Notes under the pieces: model-generated
Database searches by the model: none
What the model was told of the DNA's origin: nothing
Seen by the model: the letters and a program-made list of their open reading frames with translations, nothing else
Shown here: piece by piece, positions 1 through 7,619 of the stretch
Position numbering within the stretch: the stretch's first letter is position 1
Layout: each line of letters starts with the position of its first letter
Translations under genes and position numbers: made by a program
From: Chitinophaga varians
GTDB lineage: Bacteria; Bacteroidota; Bacteroidia; Chitinophagales; Chitinophagaceae
NCBI RefSeq assembly: GCF_014529945.1
Contig: NZ_JACVFB010000001.1
Coordinates: 1,736,001-1,800,000, forward strand
Length of the DNA: 64,000 nt
Direction of reading: 5' to 3'

Positions 1-1487
1 TCCGGCGTTTTCAGTTCCTTTTCCAGTCCGGCGAGATGATCACGGGCCCGTTCAGAAGCAGGGTCCAGATAGTTCATCATGATAAGCTGCAACGTACTGG
101 CATCGAGATGTTGGCTGCCTGCGGCGTTGGTATATACTTTCCGTACGGGATCATAGCAGCTTTCAATATGAGCGGCAGCACGGTTTTTCAATGCAATCGC
201 CCTGTCAATCAATTCTTCATTGCCAATGGTGCGCGCCATTTTTTCTGCGGCGTTGCAACCGGCCCACTGAAACAAGTTCGTATAACAGTGAACGTTAGCC
301 ATGTTCCGGAACTCCCAGATACCAGCGTCCTTTTCATCGATCGTACGTTCTATTTTCTTCAGCAGGAGGTTGATCCACCGGTCAGAGTCCTTTCTTTCCG
401 AGAAAATAAAACGGTGGTCGGTATACAGGGGCAACATAGAAATCAGCACCTGTCCATATATATCATTCTGTATATGCTCGTAAGCCTGATTACCTATTCT
501 CACTGGCTGGTTGCCCATATAGCCATCCAGATGGGGGAGGATGGTCTCTGTCAGTTCCTTCTTCCCGGTAATGCCATATAGCGGCTGATAGCGGAAATCA
601 CCGGAGAAAGAGATATCAGTGATATAGCTGAAGTACTTCTCCATCTCCTCAAAGTGACCAATATGGTTCAGGGCGGTAATCACATAATAGGTATCACGCA
701 TCCAACAATAGCGGTAGTCCCAGTTGCGACCGCTGTCCGGGAATTCCGGGAGGCTGGTTGTACTGGCGGCAATGATAGCGCCGGTATCCTCGTTCTGGTG
801 TATTTTGAGCGCCAGCGCGGCACGGATCACATAAGGCTGGTGGTAACCAGCGATGGAGGAATGTTTAATCCAGGTACGCCAGTAGGCGACGGTTTCCCGA
901 AAGAACTGTTCGGCTGTGCTGGTCAATGGGGCCTCCAGGGGCTGACCGTAGGTGAGTATCAGGTACTTTGTTTCATTCAGCACAAAATATTCTTCCTCAA
1001 AAACATAGCTGACGGCTATGTTGGTGGTCAGCCTCATTTTATCGTCACATCCGGCAAATTCAATGTGGTTGCTGCCTCGCACGGGGTGTAGCTGTGCTGC
1101 GCCGTAATCGCAGGTAGGCGTGCATTTCACGCGCACACGGGGAGAGCCCTCCAGGGGTTCCACCTTCCTGATCAGCATCAGCGGCTTAAAGAAACGTTCA
1201 TATTGCAGGAAACGGGGAGCAAAGTCGGTCACCCGATAACTCCCCTCATGGGTAGTGATTTCTGTACAGAGAATGTTGGTGTTCTCCATATAATACTGAT
1301 GGGAGTCGAAATCACCGTTGGGCAGGATGGAAAACGTACCGCCTTTTTTTCGGTCGAGCAGCCCGCCAAAAACGAAGGAGCTGTCCATCCGTGGCCAGCA
1401 GAGCCAGTCTACATTAGTGTCTTTGTTGATATGCGCCAGGAATGCGCAATTGCCGATAAGTCCAGTCTGATAGGTATGTCTTTCCAT
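1..1487 (-). CDS. Glycoside hydrolase family 15 protein (glucoamylase/trehalase type), 3' end cut by window edge
   Basis: Translating the minus strand from the ATG at 1487 gives an open frame that runs off the left edge, so at least 495 residues are present and the C-terminus is missing. The N-terminus (MERHTYQTGLIGNCAFLAHI) and the following DWLCWPRMDSSFVFGGLLD are the usual opening of the bacterial GH15 family. The (alpha/alpha)6-barrel motif NWDYRYCWMRD lies near residue 255, where the family keeps its substrate-binding and catalytic-domain signature. There is no signal peptide, so it is probably cytoplasmic. Members hydrolyse terminal alpha-glucosidic bonds of maltooligosaccharides or trehalose and release glucose. 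A divergent glucokinase starts about 100 bp away, which fits that role. The substrate (trehalose or alpha-glucan) cannot be decided from sequence alone. Confidence 0.9.
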   Translation of the reverse strand, partial: MERHTYQTGLIGNCAFLAHINKDTNVDWLCWPRMDSSFVFGGLLDRKKGGTFSILPNGDFDSHQYYMENTNILCTEITTHEGSYRVTDFAPRFLQYERFFKPLMLIRKVEPLEGSPRVRVKCTPTCDYGAAQLHPVRGSNHIEFAGCDDKMRLTTNIAVSYVFEEEYFVLNETKYLILTYGQPLEAPLTSTAEQFFRETVAYWRTWIKHSSIAGYHQPYVIRAALALKIHQNEDTGAIIAASTTSLPEFPDSGRNWDYRYCWMRDTYYVITALNHIGHFEEMEKYFSYITDISFSGDFRYQPLYGITGKKELTETILPHLDGYMGNQPVRIGNQAYEHIQNDIYGQVLISMLPLYTDHRFIFSERKDSDRWINLLLKKIERTIDEKDAGIWEFRNMANVHCYTNLFQWAGCNAAEKMARTIGNEELIDRAIALKNRAAAHIESCYDPVRKVYTNAAGSQHLDASTLQLIMMNYLDPASERARDHLAGLEKELKTP

Positions 1488-1590
1488 TAAAAATCAATTT
1501 ATTGGTTTTACATTTTTTTCAGAAAATTGTTCAACCAGGGGCAAATGCTGTTCCAATTTGACTATTTTTAGGAGATAAGTTTACGATGTT

Positions 1591-2643
1591 ATGCAGACGA
1601 TCAAAAAGCAGCACTATTTGCCAAAGTTTGTAGCACCCGTATATGAGCAGGGGGAAGATCTGTATTTGCTGGCAGGCGATCTGGGTGGAACGAAGACCAA
1701 TCTCGCCTTGTTCCGGCTGGCCGGTGGCGACCTGGACCTGGTGCGTGAAGACAAGTACGCCTCGCGTGATTATGCCAGCTTCTCAGAAATCATTCAGCAT
1801 TTTATCAGTCAGGGTGAACAAGCACCACAACGTATATGCATTGGCGTGGCCGGACCGGTGGTAAAGGGAAAAGTGGAGCTGACCAATCTGGCCCGTGAAC
1901 TAAGTGAGGAAGAGATCCGGCAGGCGACAGGTATTCGTGCGGTAGCTTTGATCAATGATCTGGAAGCCACGGCTTATGGCCTGGCCACCTTATCACCCGG
2001 ACAACTGACCACCCTGCACCGCGGCGCTGCCGATAACAGTGGCAACATGGCCATCATCGCTCCGGGCACGGGGCTGGGCATGGCCGGGCTATACTGGGAC
2101 GGGCAGTATCATCATCCATTTCCAACGGAGGGAGGACATGGTGACTTCGCGCCCAGAACAGAGCTGGACATCGCACTGCTACGTTATCTGCAGGAAAAAT
2201 ATGAGATCGCCAGCTGGGAGCGTGTGATTTCAGGGCCTGGTATAGTGACCATCTATCAGTTCCTGCGGGATGTAAAAGGCATGGAAGTGCCGGCGGCGCT
2301 GATGGCTGAAATGGTTGCGGGCGATGATGCCGCTGTGATCAGCAAGGCAGCAATGGAGGGAAGAGTGCCTGTTTGTATGAAGACCATGGAACTGTTTGTT
2401 CGTTACCTGGCCCGTGAATCCTGTAACCTGGTATTGAAGATGAAGTCTACCGGAGGGCTGTTCCTGGGAGGAGGAATTCCTCCCAAAATAGCGCGGTTGC
2501 TGGAAACGGGAGAATTCTATCATCATTATATGCAGGGCGACCGGATGGCCGAATTACTCACCAGTGTACCCATACATATTGTCAATAATGATAAGTCAGC
2601 CCTCTGGGGCGCAGCATATTATGCTGGATTATTAGCAGATTAG
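1591..2643 (+). CDS. glk: Glucokinase (Glk family)
   Basis: Glucokinase phosphorylates glucose with ATP to glucose 6-phosphate, feeding glycolysis. The 350-residue protein has the ATP phosphate-binding motif GDLGGTKTN at about 29-36, GVAGPV at 85-90, the sugar-contact segment INDLEATAYG at 121-130 with the catalytic Asp, and the second phosphate motif IAPGTGLGMAGL at 156-167. These fit the E. coli-type Glk family (PF02685) better than ROK kinases, because the ROK zinc-binding cysteine motif is absent. The length is slightly above the usual 320 because of about 20 extra N-terminal residues. The ATG at 1591 follows a GGAG sequence at 1571-1574. It is divergent from the GH15 gene, which would supply glucose. 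Confidence 0.93.
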   Translation: MQTIKKQHYLPKFVAPVYEQGEDLYLLAGDLGGTKTNLALFRLAGGDLDLVREDKYASRDYASFSEIIQHFISQGEQAPQRICIGVAGPVVKGKVELTNLARELSEEEIRQATGIRAVALINDLEATAYGLATLSPGQLTTLHRGAADNSGNMAIIAPGTGLGMAGLYWDGQYHHPFPTEGGHGDFAPRTELDIALLRYLQEKYEIASWERVISGPGIVTIYQFLRDVKGMEVPAALMAEMVAGDDAAVISKAAMEGRVPVCMKTMELFVRYLARESCNLVLKMKSTGGLFLGGGIPPKIARLLETGEFYHHYMQGDRMAELLTSVPIHIVNNDKSALWGAAYYAGLLAD

Positions 2644-2646
2644 TTT

Positions 2647-2654
2647 TATTTTTG
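2647..2654 (+). promoter_or_regulatory. Predicted -7 promoter element for the fluoride riboswitch/CLC gene
   Basis: TATTTTTG is an exact match to the Bacteroidota -7 consensus TAnnTTTG. It sits seven bases before the first paired base of the riboswitch, the spacing expected if transcription begins at about 2661. No convincing -33 TTG/TTTG was seen at the right distance, and the element overlaps only the end of glk. Confidence 0.55.
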
Positions 2655-2660
2655 CGGCAC

Positions 2661-2772
2661 AGGAAATGGTGTCTTCCTGCTCAGAACCGTTTCGGGTCCT
2701 CCGGAACTGATGGCGCCTACAAAACGAACCTGACGATGCGAAAGTGTCGTCGTAAACTGCTGTTTGTAGGAC
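2661..2772 (+). promoter_or_regulatory. Fluoride riboswitch (crcB motif) with RBS-sequestering expression platform
   Basis: The aptamer spans 2661-2720. P1 is AGGAA (2661-2665) with TTCCT (2674-2678). The second stem is GTTTCGG (2689-2695) with CCGGAAC (2701-2707), seven pairs. The conserved CTGATGGCGCCTAC follows. The P1 loop GGTGTC (2668-2673) can pair with GGCGCC (2712-2717) to give the hallmark pseudoknot, with two G-U pairs. CCTACAAA (2716-2723), which includes the last two pseudoknot bases, is an exact complement of TTTGTAGG (2763-2770), two bases before the ATG at 2773. A GAAA-capped eight-pair hairpin (2732-2751) sits between them. The layout predicts that without fluoride the start region is paired, and with fluoride the pseudoknot frees it. 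The aptamer fold is seen in the sequence; the switching mechanism is inferred. Confidence 0.92.
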
Positions 2773-4062
2773 ATGAAACAACACAAGAATAAACCGGAAC
2801 AAGTAACAGTAGCGTATCAGCTGCTGAGGTGGACAGTATTGGTATTACCTGTTGCCCTGATTGTTGGCAGCCTGGTAGCCCTCTTTTTATGGTTGCTTGA
2901 TAAAGCCACCAACATCCGTTTTGAGCATGGATGGCTGCTGTATCTATTGCCAGTAGCGGGCGTACTGATTTATTGGTTGTACCGCCTGGGTGGTAAGAAC
3001 GCTGAGAAAGGCAACAACCTGATCATGGACGAGATACACCAGCCGGGTGGCGGTGTGCCCGCGAGAATGGCGCCGCTGGTATTGCTGACCACCGTCATCA
3101 CCCATCTGTTTGGCGGTTCCGCCGGACGGGAAGGTACCGCGGTGCAGATAGGTGGTAGTATGGCCGCCTGGATCGGGAAAACGCTGGGACTAACCCACAA
3201 GGATATACGTATTTTATTAATGACAGGTATCGCCGCAGGGTTCGGAGCCGTATTTGGTACACCCATCGCGGGGACCGTTTTCGCCCTGGAAGTACTGGCC
3301 ATCGGCGCCATGCGATATGATGCGCTGGTGCCCTGTCTGATTGCCGCTGTGCTGGCCGATGTGGTGTGTGCGGCCTGGGGGATCTCCCATACGCATTATG
3401 AGATATTATATACCGGTACACACCTGACGCCTTATGTACCTTTTGTGAAGGCCGATCTGCTGCTGCTGCTGAAAGTAATTGTTGTGGGCGTCGCTTTCGG
3501 GCTGACCAGCTTTTTATTCTCCTGGCTGATACATGCCATCAAACATAACGCGAACACCTATATTAAAATACCCTGGTTGATTCCTGTAGTAGGTGGCCTG
3601 ATGATCATCGCCATGACTTTTATCGTTGGCACCCGTGACTATCTGGGATTAGGCGTTTACAGCCAATCACCTGATGGCATCAGTATTGTCAATGCTTTTA
3701 AGGATACCGGTCATATTTCTGACTGGAGCTGGCTGTGGAAGCTCGTTTTTACAGCCGTGACGCTGGGAATGGGATTTAAAGGAGGGGAGGTGACCCCCCT
3801 GTTTTTTATGGGCGCCGCGCTGGGCCACACATTGGCCATATTACTCGGCGCGCCGGTTGACCTCTTCGCCGGACTGGGATTCATCGCTGTATTTGCCGGA
3901 GCTACCAATACTCCGCTAGCCTGTACACTGATGGGTGTCGAACTCTTTGGCGCTGACCACGTGCTTTACTTTGCGGTAGCGTGTTTTACCGCTTATTATT
4001 TTAGCGGCCATTCCGGAATTTATGCCTCTCAGAAGTTGATTGTATCTAAATTTGAACGATAA
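2773..4062 (+). CDS. CLC-type anion transporter, probable CLC-F fluoride/proton antiporter
   Basis: This 429-residue inner-membrane protein has the CLC fold landmarks: [15 protein letters not shown] (114-128) with the gating glutamate E120, [15 protein letters not shown] (161-175) and [18 protein letters not shown] near 335. Where chloride-transporting CLCs carry GSGIP, it has GNN (80-82) in [11 protein letters not shown]. Loss of the selectivity-filter serine at this place is a mark of the CLC-F clade, which exports fluoride in exchange for protons. The fluoride riboswitch directly upstream supports the substrate strongly, because CLC-F genes are among the most common targets of that riboswitch. 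The family is dimeric. Older annotation would call it a voltage-gated chloride channel. Transport of fluoride is inferred from filter and riboswitch together. Confidence 0.9.
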   Translation: MKQHKNKPEQVTVAYQLLRWTVLVLPVALIVGSLVALFLWLLDKATNIRFEHGWLLYLLPVAGVLIYWLYRLGGKNAEKGNNLIMDEIHQPGGGVPARMAPLVLLTTVITHLFGGSAGREGTAVQIGGSMAAWIGKTLGLTHKDIRILLMTGIAAGFGAVFGTPIAGTVFALEVLAIGAMRYDALVPCLIAAVLADVVCAAWGISHTHYEILYTGTHLTPYVPFVKADLLLLLKVIVVGVAFGLTSFLFSWLIHAIKHNANTYIKIPWLIPVVGGLMIIAMTFIVGTRDYLGLGVYSQSPDGISIVNAFKDTGHISDWSWLWKLVFTAVTLGMGFKGGEVTPLFFMGAALGHTLAILLGAPVDLFAGLGFIAVFAGATNTPLACTLMGVELFGADHVLYFAVACFTAYYFSGHSGIYASQKLIVSKFER

Positions 4063-4143
4063 AAGAGCCATGGTGGCTTATTTGGGTGCTAACAATTTTG
4101 TTAGTCCGATGTTCGTGTATTTATCTTGTAGTATGTTTGCCCT

Positions 4144-4584
4144 ATGAAGAAGACGAATATCACCGGCATTCATCATCTTGCCATCCAGGCCAATGATTTC
4201 TTTGCCACCTGCAGATTTTATGAAGAGCTGGGCCTTGAGCCATTTCATACCTGGACGTTGCCAGAGTATAACATTACAAATGCCGCGCTGCTGCAGATTC
4301 CAGGTACCGGGTCGTTTATAGAGATCTTCGATAAAGATGCGCATATTGCCACGCAGGGGCGCCGCAAAGCACCCGGAGAAAGCGTTGTGGCAGGCGCATT
4401 GTTGCATTTGGCGCTCACCGTAGCGGATGTAGAAGCGGCGTACGCTCACGCATTATCTCTCGGCGCTACGAGTTGTGTTGCACCTGGGGAATTATCGCTG
4501 GGTCAGCCGCCCTTGAAAGTTCGTAACGCACTGGTGTACGGGCTGGATGGAGAAGTGATTGAATTCATCGCTTTTATGGCATAA
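4144..4584 (+). CDS. VOC-family (glyoxalase/bleomycin-resistance/dioxygenase fold) protein
   Basis: The 146-residue protein has the paired beta-alpha-beta-beta-beta architecture of the vicinal-oxygen-chelate superfamily. It opens with ITGIHHLAIQANDFFATCRFYEELGL (7-32), where the first metal-ligand His is usually found. A second module starts at LLHLALTVADVEAAYAHALSLGA (about 86-108), and GLDGEVIEFIAFM at the C-terminus keeps the metal-ligand Glu. Members include glyoxalase I, fosfomycin-resistance enzymes and many proteins without known substrate, and nothing here separates these. The gene stands alone, with a terminator-like hairpin after it. Confidence 0.85.
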   Translation: MKKTNITGIHHLAIQANDFFATCRFYEELGLEPFHTWTLPEYNITNAALLQIPGTGSFIEIFDKDAHIATQGRRKAPGESVVAGALLHLALTVADVEAAYAHALSLGATSCVAPGELSLGQPPLKVRNALVYGLDGEVIEFIAFMA

Positions 4585-4593
4585 TTTTTTTCA

Positions 4594-4628
4594 CCGCCGG
4601 AGCATGGGGCCCGGCGGCACTTTTGTTT
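4594..4628 (+). terminator. Intrinsic terminator after the VOC gene
   Basis: CCGCCGG (4594-4600) pairs with CCGGCGG (4611-4617) across a ten-base loop, followed by CACTTTTGTTT. The T-rich side lies downstream on the plus strand, so it serves the VOC gene. Confidence 0.7.
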
Positions 4629-4645
4629 GTTCCCGTGTTTAATCG

Positions 4646-4918
4646 TTAAGGCTTATGTAATGTATAAGTGGTAACCCCGCCGGAATCAGTCGCCGTTCCA
4701 TACAAACAATTTACTCCAACCAAAGCCGTGCAACCCGAAGCCACTTTGGCATCCTCAATTGATTTCGCTGTGTAGACCCGGTTGAAAGGAGCTTCATACT
4801 TATACCAGTTAAAAAGGGTGGCGTTTCTGTTGCCGGATCCCTGACAGGTAGATGCGTATGCGCCACCAAAGCCCGCAACAGCGGAAAGAGCAGCGAAAGC
4901 AATTTTAATCTTTTGCAT
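4646..4918 (-). CDS. DUF6520-family small exported protein (copy 2 of a tandem pair)
   Basis: From the ATG at 4918 this is a 90-residue protein beginning MQKIKIAFAALSAVAGFGGA, a signal peptide ending at AYA. An ATG 48 bases further upstream is possible, but would place 16 unrelated residues before the signal. The mature part has an NWYKYEAPFNRVYTAKSIEDA stretch and cysteines in SGCTALVGVNCLYG, a layout it shares with the next gene (KWYTPDSVEVFDATIDDA, SGCNALYDVCLIG). That makes the two genes diverged tandem duplicates. The pattern fits the small Bacteroidota family DUF6520, whose function is unknown. The three cysteines could form a disulphide after export. Confidence 0.75.
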   Translation of the reverse strand: MQKIKIAFAALSAVAGFGGAYASTCQGSGNRNATLFNWYKYEAPFNRVYTAKSIEDAKVASGCTALVGVNCLYGTATDSGGVTTYTLHKP

Positions 4919-4956
4919 AACGATAGTTTTTAAGGGATGTAAATAGTGGGTACTTT

Positions 4957-5220
4957 TTACTGCCAATTGCGGTACAAATACACCTCTCTGCCAAAATTGG
5001 TTTTTCCGATCAGGCAGACATCGTAAAGCGCATTACAGCCTGAGAATAATATAGCATCGTCGATAGTCGCGTCGAAAACCTCCACGCTGTCCGGCGTGTA
5101 CCATTTGTATACTGTAAATATCCGGTCAGTTGAACCATGGTAAGCGGTCGTTGAGGCATAAGCGCCGCCAATGCCTATAATTGCGATGACGGCAGCTATA
5201 ACGGTTGATATCTTTTTCAT
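4957..5220 (-). CDS. DUF6520-family small exported protein (copy 1 of a tandem pair)
   Basis: An 87-residue protein starting MKKISTVIAAVIAIIGIGGAYA, a clear signal peptide with cleavage after AYA. The mature part, about 65 residues, contains KWYTPDSVEVFDATIDDA and two cysteines in SGCNALYDVC. The same arrangement follows in the gene immediately downstream, 38 bases after this stop. The two were probably duplicated in tandem and are likely co-transcribed. I recognise the DUF6520 pattern of a short signal peptide, GGAYAS and a short mature domain, but no function is known. It is probably periplasmic or secreted. Confidence 0.75.
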   Translation of the reverse strand: MKKISTVIAAVIAIIGIGGAYASTTAYHGSTDRIFTVYKWYTPDSVEVFDATIDDAILFSGCNALYDVCLIGKTNFGREVYLYRNWQ

Positions 5221-6056
5221 TAGTGGGTGTTAGGTTAGAAGATAACAGAAAAAATAGGTCGGGCTGGTAATATAAAGATAGGGCATGGCGCTGCGTTGAA
5301 AAGACGAGTGGAATCACCCCAATTATCACCCAAAATTAAAGGCGCTGAGAATCGAATAATCCGTACTTCAGTACAGTGCAAATTCGTATAAACGAGCCAC
5401 AGAGGCTTCATTTCAAGTCAATTTCCGCCCGTTTCGTTAGAAACTTATTCGCTGTTGGGAAGTTCAAATTCCAAGCCCTCAAATATTCCTATAATAAACA
5501 TTATGTTAAATATAGAAATCCATTAAAAAGAGAAGATTATAAATAGCCGACAGTTTATATGTAGTCCGGTCGTTATTTGACTTAAGAATCAGTTTTTTAG
5601 GGCTTCGGGGCAGAATTTCTCCACCGATGGCCGCCTGATCGAAACGAGGACACGAACTATATGGCTTTTCCTCTTCTCTCCCATACAAAATAGTAACGCA
5701 ATGCGCGTGATCACGGGACTGTCAAAGAACTAGAAACAGGTTAGAATACACTATACAACAGATGTATAACGCAAACTGCCCTATCAACTAAAGTAGCAAA
5801 GGTTAGAAACGATTATGCCAGCTGTAAGCGCTGGAAAAATGAAGGGTTAGCAATGATCCCGGGAAAAGATCTCCCGGAAAGGATTTGGCGAAGATACGAT
5901 TTCCGCATAAGCCCACCAATTTCGAAGTGGCTTATTTCTGATTATTGATATAACCAGCACCTATATACGAAATAAACGATTCTCAGCTTGTTCAGGAGTA
6001 TTTTACGAAGGCGCTGAGAATCGCATATTTCTGACGAACCTTAAGCTCAGCCCGGA
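5221..6056. other. 836-bp gene-free block containing a 16-bp direct repeat
   Basis: No convincing gene is seen here; frames are short and lack family motifs. AAGGCGCTGAGAATCG occurs at 5339-5354 and again, exactly, at 6008-6023, and the reverse complement of its last eleven bases occurs at 5977-5987. The last two copies together form an inverted pair. Small hairpins are present at about 5361-5374 (GTACT/AGTAC), 5857-5876 (CCGGGA/TCCCGG) and 5904-5934 (ATAAGCC/GGCTTAT). GGTTAGAA recurs at about 5232, 5739 and 5800. The base composition looks more A+T-rich than the flanking genes. It could be the relic of a small mobile element or a decayed gene. Confidence 0.5.
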
Positions 6057-6848
6057 TTACAGCGTTCTCAGCACACCACCGTCCGCCCGTATAGAGGCCC
6101 CATTAATGGCCGCCGATAATGGGCTGGCAAGATATACAGCTAAGCTGGCAATTTCTGCCGGCTCTATAAAACGTTCGAGTAATGAATGAGGATTCGTATG
6201 CTGCATGATCTGCTGTTTTATCGCGGCTACGGGAGACTGATGTGTAGCGGCGATATGTTCCACTGCCATGGCAACGCCTTCTGAATAGGTAGGGCCACCG
6301 AGAATCGTGTTGACCGTCACCTGTGTTCCTTTGGTCAATTTCGACAGTCCGTTGCTAAACGCCATCATGGCCGCTTTGGAGGTGCCGTAGTGCATCATGT
6401 TTTCCGGGATATTGACCCCTGACTCACTGCTGATGAAAACGATACGGCCCTGGTTGCGGGACAGCATTCCCTGTAGTACGTGTCGTGAGAGCCTTACCGC
6501 ACTCATGACATTTACATTAAACATATGGAGCCAACGTTCGTCCGTTATTTCCATAAAATCTCTCACTTCAAATATGCCCGCATTGTTGACGAGAATATCT
6601 ACTGCAGGCAGCTGTTGCAGCAACGATTCCATCTCTTCCGGGATGGCCAGGTCCGCTGCAATGCCCGATACCACGGCCTCCGGGCAGCACGCTGTGAGTC
6701 TTTGTACGGCCGCTTCTACTTTGACTGGTGTTCTTCCATGAATAATGACCCGGGCACCTTCCTGTGCCAGCTGCTGTGCTATCGCGAATCCGATTCCTTG
6801 TGTAGAGCCGCTGATGAACGCGCGTTTTGATGCTAATTGTAAATCCAT
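6057..6848 (-). CDS. Short-chain dehydrogenase/reductase (SDR family)
   Basis: Starting at the ATG at 6848 (MDLQLASKRAFISGSTQGIG) this is a 263-residue classical SDR. It has the nucleotide-binding GSTQGIG at about 14-20, VNNAG near 90, the catalytic Ser in FISSESG, and YGTSK with the catalytic Tyr and Lys. The C-terminal ADGGVLRTL is typical of the family. The earlier in-frame ATG at 6881 would start inside the palindromic operator, so 6848 is preferred. The gene follows tetR by 54 bp, and that gap contains a perfect copy of the same operator found before tetR. The regulator therefore probably controls this enzyme directly. The substrate is unknown. Confidence 0.88.
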   Translation of the reverse strand: MDLQLASKRAFISGSTQGIGFAIAQQLAQEGARVIIHGRTPVKVEAAVQRLTACCPEAVVSGIAADLAIPEEMESLLQQLPAVDILVNNAGIFEVRDFMEITDERWLHMFNVNVMSAVRLSRHVLQGMLSRNQGRIVFISSESGVNIPENMMHYGTSKAAMMAFSNGLSKLTKGTQVTVNTILGGPTYSEGVAMAVEHIAATHQSPVAAIKQQIMQHTNPHSLLERFIEPAEIASLAVYLASPLSAAINGASIRADGGVLRTL

Positions 6849-6865
6849 ATTTCGATCTGAATATC

Positions 6866-6889
6866 TTTTTGTAATGATCATTACAAAAA
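6866..6889. promoter_or_regulatory. Perfect 24-bp palindromic operator upstream of the SDR gene
   Basis: TTTTTGTAATGA and its exact reverse complement sit back to back. The core GTAATGATCATTAC is shared, with one mismatch per half, by the site at the tetR start. The position 18 bp before the SDR ATG and the shared sequence point to binding by the adjacent TetR protein. Confidence 0.8.
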
Positions 6890-6902
6890 TTGGTAAAAAA
6901 TT

Positions 6903-7484
6903 TTAAGTCAGGACGCTGAGCTGTATATCAATCAGTTCTTTCAGCTTCTCCTTGTTGGGATGCATTCTCCTGGTCACGTTAAGCCCGTTCCAACAGGTGA
7001 TCAGGTATCTTCCTAAAACAGCAGCATCCGCAGGATTGGCAATAGTGCCAGCCCGCTGGGCCTCCCGGATGGTCTCCGTAAACATCCGTTCCACGTCTTT
7101 CAGAATATTCACCGCCTCCGCCTCCAGGTCGTTGTCTACAAAGGCAAGGGCAGTCACGGTGTTGGCCACAATGCAACCTCTCATATGGGTGTGTTCATCT
7201 GCTGCGGCCAAACTCCTAAAAAAATCTTTGATCAGCTCCACCGGCGCCTCGTGTTTTTTCATCTCCTTTTTAAACGCCAGAAAGGCTTCCCGCCGCTGCT
7301 GCAGCGCTTTTGAAAAGAGCTCCTTCTTTCCGCCCCTAAATGTGTTGTACAAACTACCACTCCCCATCTGTGTGGCTGTCTGCAGATCCTGTAAAGACGT
7401 AGCACTATATCCCTTCTCCCAGAAAACCTCCTGGGCTTTTAAGATAACTTCGTCATTGTCATGTGTTGTTGGTCTTCCTCTCAT
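6903..7484 (-). CDS. TetR/AcrR-family transcriptional regulator
   Basis: The 193-residue protein begins MRGRPTTHDNDEVILKAQEVF. An ATG 15 bases earlier lies inside the operator and would only add five residues. The N-terminal helix-turn-helix is visible in FWEKGYSATSLQDLQTATQMGSGSLYNTFRGGKKELF (about 21-57), the usual TetR pattern ending in Y-N-F and K-E-L-F. The rest is a helical ligand-binding and dimerisation domain, with MRGCIVANTV near 100. It is transcribed in the same direction as the SDR gene and lies between two near-identical palindromes. Autorepression and repression of the SDR gene are inferred. The ligand is unknown. Confidence 0.9.
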   Translation of the reverse strand: MRGRPTTHDNDEVILKAQEVFWEKGYSATSLQDLQTATQMGSGSLYNTFRGGKKELFSKALQQRREAFLAFKKEMKKHEAPVELIKDFFRSLAAADEHTHMRGCIVANTVTALAFVDNDLEAEAVNILKDVERMFTETIREAQRAGTIANPADAAVLGRYLITCWNGLNVTRRMHPNKEKLKELIDIQLSVLT

Positions 7485-7508
7485 TTTTGTAATGATCAAT
7501 ACAAAAAT
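7483..7508. promoter_or_regulatory. 26-bp palindromic operator overlapping the tetR start and -7 box
   Basis: Twenty-four of 26 bases are symmetric around TGATCA. It shares TTTTTGTAATGATCA with the site at 6866-6889. On the minus strand it contains TATTTTTG (7509 to 7502), an exact Bacteroidota -7 element, so a bound repressor would block the tetR promoter. Confidence 0.8.
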
Positions 7509-7532
7509 AAAAAAGTCTACCGTTCTGACAAA
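7502..7532 (-). promoter_or_regulatory. Predicted tetR promoter
   Basis: On the minus strand TTTG at 7532-7529 and TATTTTTG at 7509-7502 are separated by 19 bases, matching the TTG-N17-23-TAnnTTTG consensus of Bacteroidota. The ATG at 7484 lies 18 bases after the -7 box, so the leader must be very short. Confidence 0.65.
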
Positions 7533-7619
7533 AAATTTTCTGTTTCTTCCCTGTTATCCACCGTCTACACATTGGTCTTCAAGATAATAACCGGAAAATT
7601 TCTATCTTTAGCCCAGCTG

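Noticed and set aside
36..1490. Three plus-strand open frames of 95-181 codons
   Set aside because: They are antisense shadows of the GH15 gene, whose minus-strand translation carries the family motifs throughout.
2732..2751. The GAAA-capped hairpin as an intrinsic terminator
   Set aside because: No T run follows it; the downstream anti-start pairing indicates translational rather than transcriptional control.
5506..5688. A 60-codon minus-strand frame in the gene-free block
   Set aside because: It has no signal peptide, no family motif and no promoter match. The composition looks non-coding, although a decayed gene cannot be excluded.
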